Source: Mailhella massiliensis (lineage in GTDB: Bacteria; Desulfobacterota; Desulfovibrionia; Desulfovibrionales; Desulfovibrionaceae). Taken from it: DNA of 15,639 bases. Location of the stretch: positions 1 to 15,639 of the forward strand of contig NZ_DYZA01000229.1 in assembly GCF_020741395.1 (NCBI RefSeq). Reading direction: 5' to 3'. A program made the translations under genes and the position numbers. This document shows positions 13,493 through 15,639 of this stretch, piece after piece. Below the pieces are notes generated by a model that ran no database searches, had not been told where the DNA came from, and saw only the letters and a program-made list of their open reading frames with translations. Each line of letters opens with the position of its first letter. The first letter of the stretch is position 1.

Positions 13493-14395
13493 TCAGTCTC
13501 CCCAGGGGGTGAAGCGGTCGGCAAGGGTGAGGGCCCGCCTTGCGGAAGCAACGTCGTGCACGCGGTGATGCCTCACGCCGCGCGCGGCCAGAAGGGCGGT
13601 GCACACGTTCGTGGCCTCGCCGCGATGCGCAACATCGAGCCCCAGAATATCGCCGAAGAGGCTTTTCTGCGAAACGCCGAGCAGCACGGGCCTGCCCAGG
13701 GCAAGAAGCCTTTCCATATCGCAGAGCAGCGCCGAGTTGTGCTCCGCCGTCTTGCCGAAGCCTATGCCCGGGTCGAGCATGATGTGCTCTTCAGGCAGCC
13801 CGTCCCCGACGAGCTTTTTCATGCCTTCTTCAAAGAAGGCGAGGACCTCGTCCGTCACGTTTCCATAGTGCGGGGCCTTCTGCATGGAGCCGGGCCTTGC
13901 GCCGGGCAGGCAGTGCATGAGCACATATCCCGGCCGGCAGGACGCGACCACCTCCCTGAGCTCAGGCTCCCAGGCGCAGGCGGAAATATCGTTCACGATA
14001 TCCGCCCCGGCTTCGAGGGCTTCCTTCGCCACGGCCGCGCGCCAGGTATCCACGGAAAAAAGCCTTTCCCGGAAGGCATCCTCCCCTGATGCCCGCAGGA
14101 GGCATGCCTCCCTCAGCACGGGCATCACGCGGGAAAGCTCCTCTTTTGCGGGCACGTCCTCTGCGCCCGGGCGGGAGGAGGCCCCTCCGAAGTCCAGTAT
14201 TCTTGCACCCTCCCCGGCCAGGGTGAGGGCATGGGAAAGCGCCCTGCTTTTTTCTGCGTGGCGCCCCCCGTCGTAAAAGGAGTCGGGCGTCACGTTCACC
14301 ACGCCCCACAAGGTGAAGCGTGAAGGCGTGCCGCCCTGTTTTTCAGAGGAAACAGGGCTGAATGCCCCATGGCGAAGCATCCAGACCGGAGTCAT
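13493..14395 (-). CDS. folP: Dihydropteroate synthase FolP
   Basis: Condenses dihydropterin pyrophosphate with p-aminobenzoate in folate synthesis; target of sulfonamides. 300 residues. Motifs in order: GVVNVTPDSFYDGG (31-44), DFGGASSRPGAE (68-79), SVDT (114-117), NDIS (135-138), LDPGIGFGK (207-215), SQKS (242-245) and RVHDV (278-282). Key residues Asp208, Lys244, Arg278 and His280 are present. Three positions differ from the E. coli pattern: GGESTRPG reads GGASSRPG, and SRKS reads SQKS. The N-terminus is about 15-20 residues longer than the shortest family members. The ATG shares one base with the ftsH stop (TAATG), with GGGGAG 7 nt upstream. ftsH-folP linkage is also seen in enterobacteria. 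Confidence 0.95.
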   Translation of the reverse strand: MTPVWMLRHGAFSPVSSEKQGGTPSRFTLWGVVNVTPDSFYDGGRHAEKSRALSHALTLAGEGARILDFGGASSRPGAEDVPAKEELSRVMPVLREACLLRASGEDAFRERLFSVDTWRAAVAKEALEAGADIVNDISACAWEPELREVVASCRPGYVLMHCLPGARPGSMQKAPHYGNVTDEVLAFFEEGMKKLVGDGLPEEHIMLDPGIGFGKTAEHNSALLCDMERLLALGRPVLLGVSQKSLFGDILGLDVAHRGEATNVCTALLAARGVRHHRVHDVASARRALTLADRFTPWGD

Positions 14396-15639
14396 TACTT
14401 TTCTCCCCGGGGCCCGTCGCCGGAGTCGCCGCCCCTGTCTACGGGCGCATCCTGCGCGGGGAGGGCGTCGTTTTGCCCCGAGGCCTTCTCAGTGCTTTCC
14501 GCGCCGGGCTCGGCGGAGGCGTCGTCCTTGCCGGGGTCGGCGTCGTCCTCATCCTCAAGCCGGAATTCCCCGGCTCCCTGCCCGTCGAGCTGAAAGGGGG
14601 GCAGCGTCTCGCCCTTCATGAGTATATCGATATCCTCGCCGGTAATGGTTTCCCTCTCCAGCAGGGCGCGGGCTATGGCGTGCAGCATGTCGATGTGCTC
14701 GGTGAGCAGGGCGCGGCAGCGTTCGCGCGCTTCGTCGATGAGGGCCTTGACCTCGCTGTCCACGAGGCGGGCCATGTCGTCGCTTACGGCGCGGCTGTGG
14801 CCCCATTCGCGGCCGAGGAACACTTCCTCTTCATGGTTGCCCACGGTCTGCGGGCCTATCTTTTCGCTCATGCCCCATTCGCAGACCATCTTGCGGGCCA
14901 TTTTGGAGGCGCGGTCGATATCGTTGCCTGCGCCGGTGGTGATATCGCCGAAGATGATTTCCTCAGCCACGCGGCCGCCGAGCAGTACCACGAGGTTGTT
15001 GCGCAGAAATTCGCGCGAGTAGCCGTGCCTGTCCTCATCGGGCAGCTGCATAGTCACGCCCATGGCGCGTCCGCGGGGAATGATGGATACCTTGTGCACC
15101 GGGTCGGCTCCGGGCAGGAGCTTGGCCGTGAGGGCGTGGCCGCCTTCGTGATAGGCGGTGATCTTCTTTTCCTCATCGCTCAGAATGAGGCTGCGGCGCT
15201 CCTTGCCCATGAGCACCTTGTCCTTGGCGTATTCAAAATCCGACATGTTCAGGCGGTTCTTGTTGAGCTTGGCCGCCTGAAGGGCCGCCTCGTTGACGAG
15301 GTTCTCAAGATCCGCGCCGGAGAAGCCGGGCGTACCCTTGGCAAGCACGGTGAGGTTCACGTCCTTGGCGAGGGGCGTGCGGCGGGTGTGCACTTCAAGG
15401 ATGCGTTCGCGGCCGCGCAGGTCGGGCGTGGAAACCACTACCTGCCTGTCGAAGCGGCCGGGGCGCAGAAGCGCCGGGTCGAGCACGTCGGGCCTGTTGG
15501 TGGCTGCAATGAGGATGACGCCTTCGTTGGACTCGAAGCCGTCCATTTCCACAAGCAGTTGGTTCAATGTCTGCTCGCGCTCATCGTTAGATCCGCCGAG
15601 ACCGGCAAATCGCTGGCGACCAACGGCATCCATTTCGTC
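14395..15639 (-). CDS. ftsH: ATP-dependent zinc metalloprotease FtsH, partial (N-terminal half beyond window end)
   Basis: Membrane AAA+ protease that degrades misfolded membrane proteins and selected regulators. Only the C-terminal 414 residues or so are visible; the N-terminal membrane segments and Walker A lie past 15639. Counting from the Met two codons in: the window opens at the Walker B acidic pair (DE before MDAVGRQR), followed by EREQTLNQLLVEMDGF, the second region of homology TNRPDVLDPALLRPGRFDR (45-63, arginine fingers R57 and R60), the zinc motif HEGGH (162-166; most relatives have HEAGH) and the third zinc ligand, probably Asp238 in TTGAGNDID. The last 60 residues or so, after PPFQLDGQ, are an acidic low-complexity tail. 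It ends overlapping folP by one base. The first visible 30 codons use GGT, CGA, TCT, ACA, TTG and CAA, unlike the rest. Confidence 0.96.
   Translation of the reverse strand, partial: DEMDAVGRQRFAGLGGSNDEREQTLNQLLVEMDGFESNEGVILIAATNRPDVLDPALLRPGRFDRQVVVSTPDLRGRERILEVHTRRTPLAKDVNLTVLAKGTPGFSGADLENLVNEAALQAAKLNKNRLNMSDFEYAKDKVLMGKERRSLILSDEEKKITAYHEGGHALTAKLLPGADPVHKVSIIPRGRAMGVTMQLPDEDRHGYSREFLRNNLVVLLGGRVAEEIIFGDITTGAGNDIDRASKMARKMVCEWGMSEKIGPQTVGNHEEEVFLGREWGHSRAVSDDMARLVDSEVKALIDEARERCRALLTEHIDMLHAIARALLERETITGEDIDILMKGETLPPFQLDGQGAGEFRLEDEDDADPGKDDASAEPGAESTEKASGQNDALPAQDAPVDRGGDSGDGPRGEK

Noticed and set aside
13492..13551. Longer cdaA start at 13551
   Set aside because: It would add a Pro-rich 20-residue extension overlapping folP and skip the GGGGAG site that fits the ATG at 13491.

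Overview
The window looks like chromosomal DNA of a GC-rich Gram-negative bacterium, most likely a deltaproteobacterium of the Desulfovibrionaceae (Desulfovibrio / Bilophila / Mailhella type). The grounds are the gene order ftsH-folP-cdaA-cdaR-glmM (c-di-AMP synthesis module in a Gram-negative with RpoN), the complete liv-type amino acid transporter, and overall composition. The genus-level call is inference from gene content, not a measured match. Nearly every gene is on the minus strand; only the secreted hydrolase is on the plus strand.

Layout. (1) 1-737, minus: a LysR-type regulator cut by the window start and visibly less GC-rich than its surroundings. It is divergent from (2) 897-2072, plus: an exported alpha/beta hydrolase resembling esterase 713, with Ser217-Glu241-His342 as the probable triad. 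The 159-bp gap between them carries nested inverted repeats over the lysR -10 region. (3) 2348-7190, minus: a complete livJ-livH-livM-livG-livF operon (type I binding protein, two permeases, two ATPases). A sigma70-like promoter lies at 7242-7270 and a strong intrinsic terminator at 2295-2324. Stem-loops separate the binding-protein gene from the membrane genes, and livH-livM-livG-livF overlap one another. (4) 7271-8558: about 1.3 kb without any gene I can support. It holds an AT-rich tract and several stem-loops, one of which can be drawn as a three-way junction. (5) 8559-15639, minus: terminator, then in transcription order ftsH (5' end outside the window), folP, cdaA, cdaR, glmM, rpoN. ftsH/folP share one base, folP/cdaA are 1 nt apart, cdaA/cdaR overlap by 17 bp, cdaR/glmM are 2 nt apart, and only glmM/rpoN have a real gap (70 nt with two hairpins).

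How it works together. The second operon joins membrane protein quality control (FtsH), folate synthesis (FolP), synthesis of the second messenger c-di-AMP (CdaA with its extracytoplasmic partner CdaR), the first committed step toward UDP-GlcNAc (GlmM, a known CdaA partner in Firmicutes) and the alternative sigma factor 54. The placement of rpoN at its end, without the usual hpf/ptsN neighbours, is the most interesting contextual point. The liv operon is an ordinary amino acid importer. I found no CRISPR array, transposase, phage gene, tRNA or rRNA. The best candidates for something undescribed are the structured gene-free island, the LysR/hydrolase pair with its operator-like leader, and the rpoN linkage to the c-di-AMP operon. 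None of these is proven by sequence reading alone.
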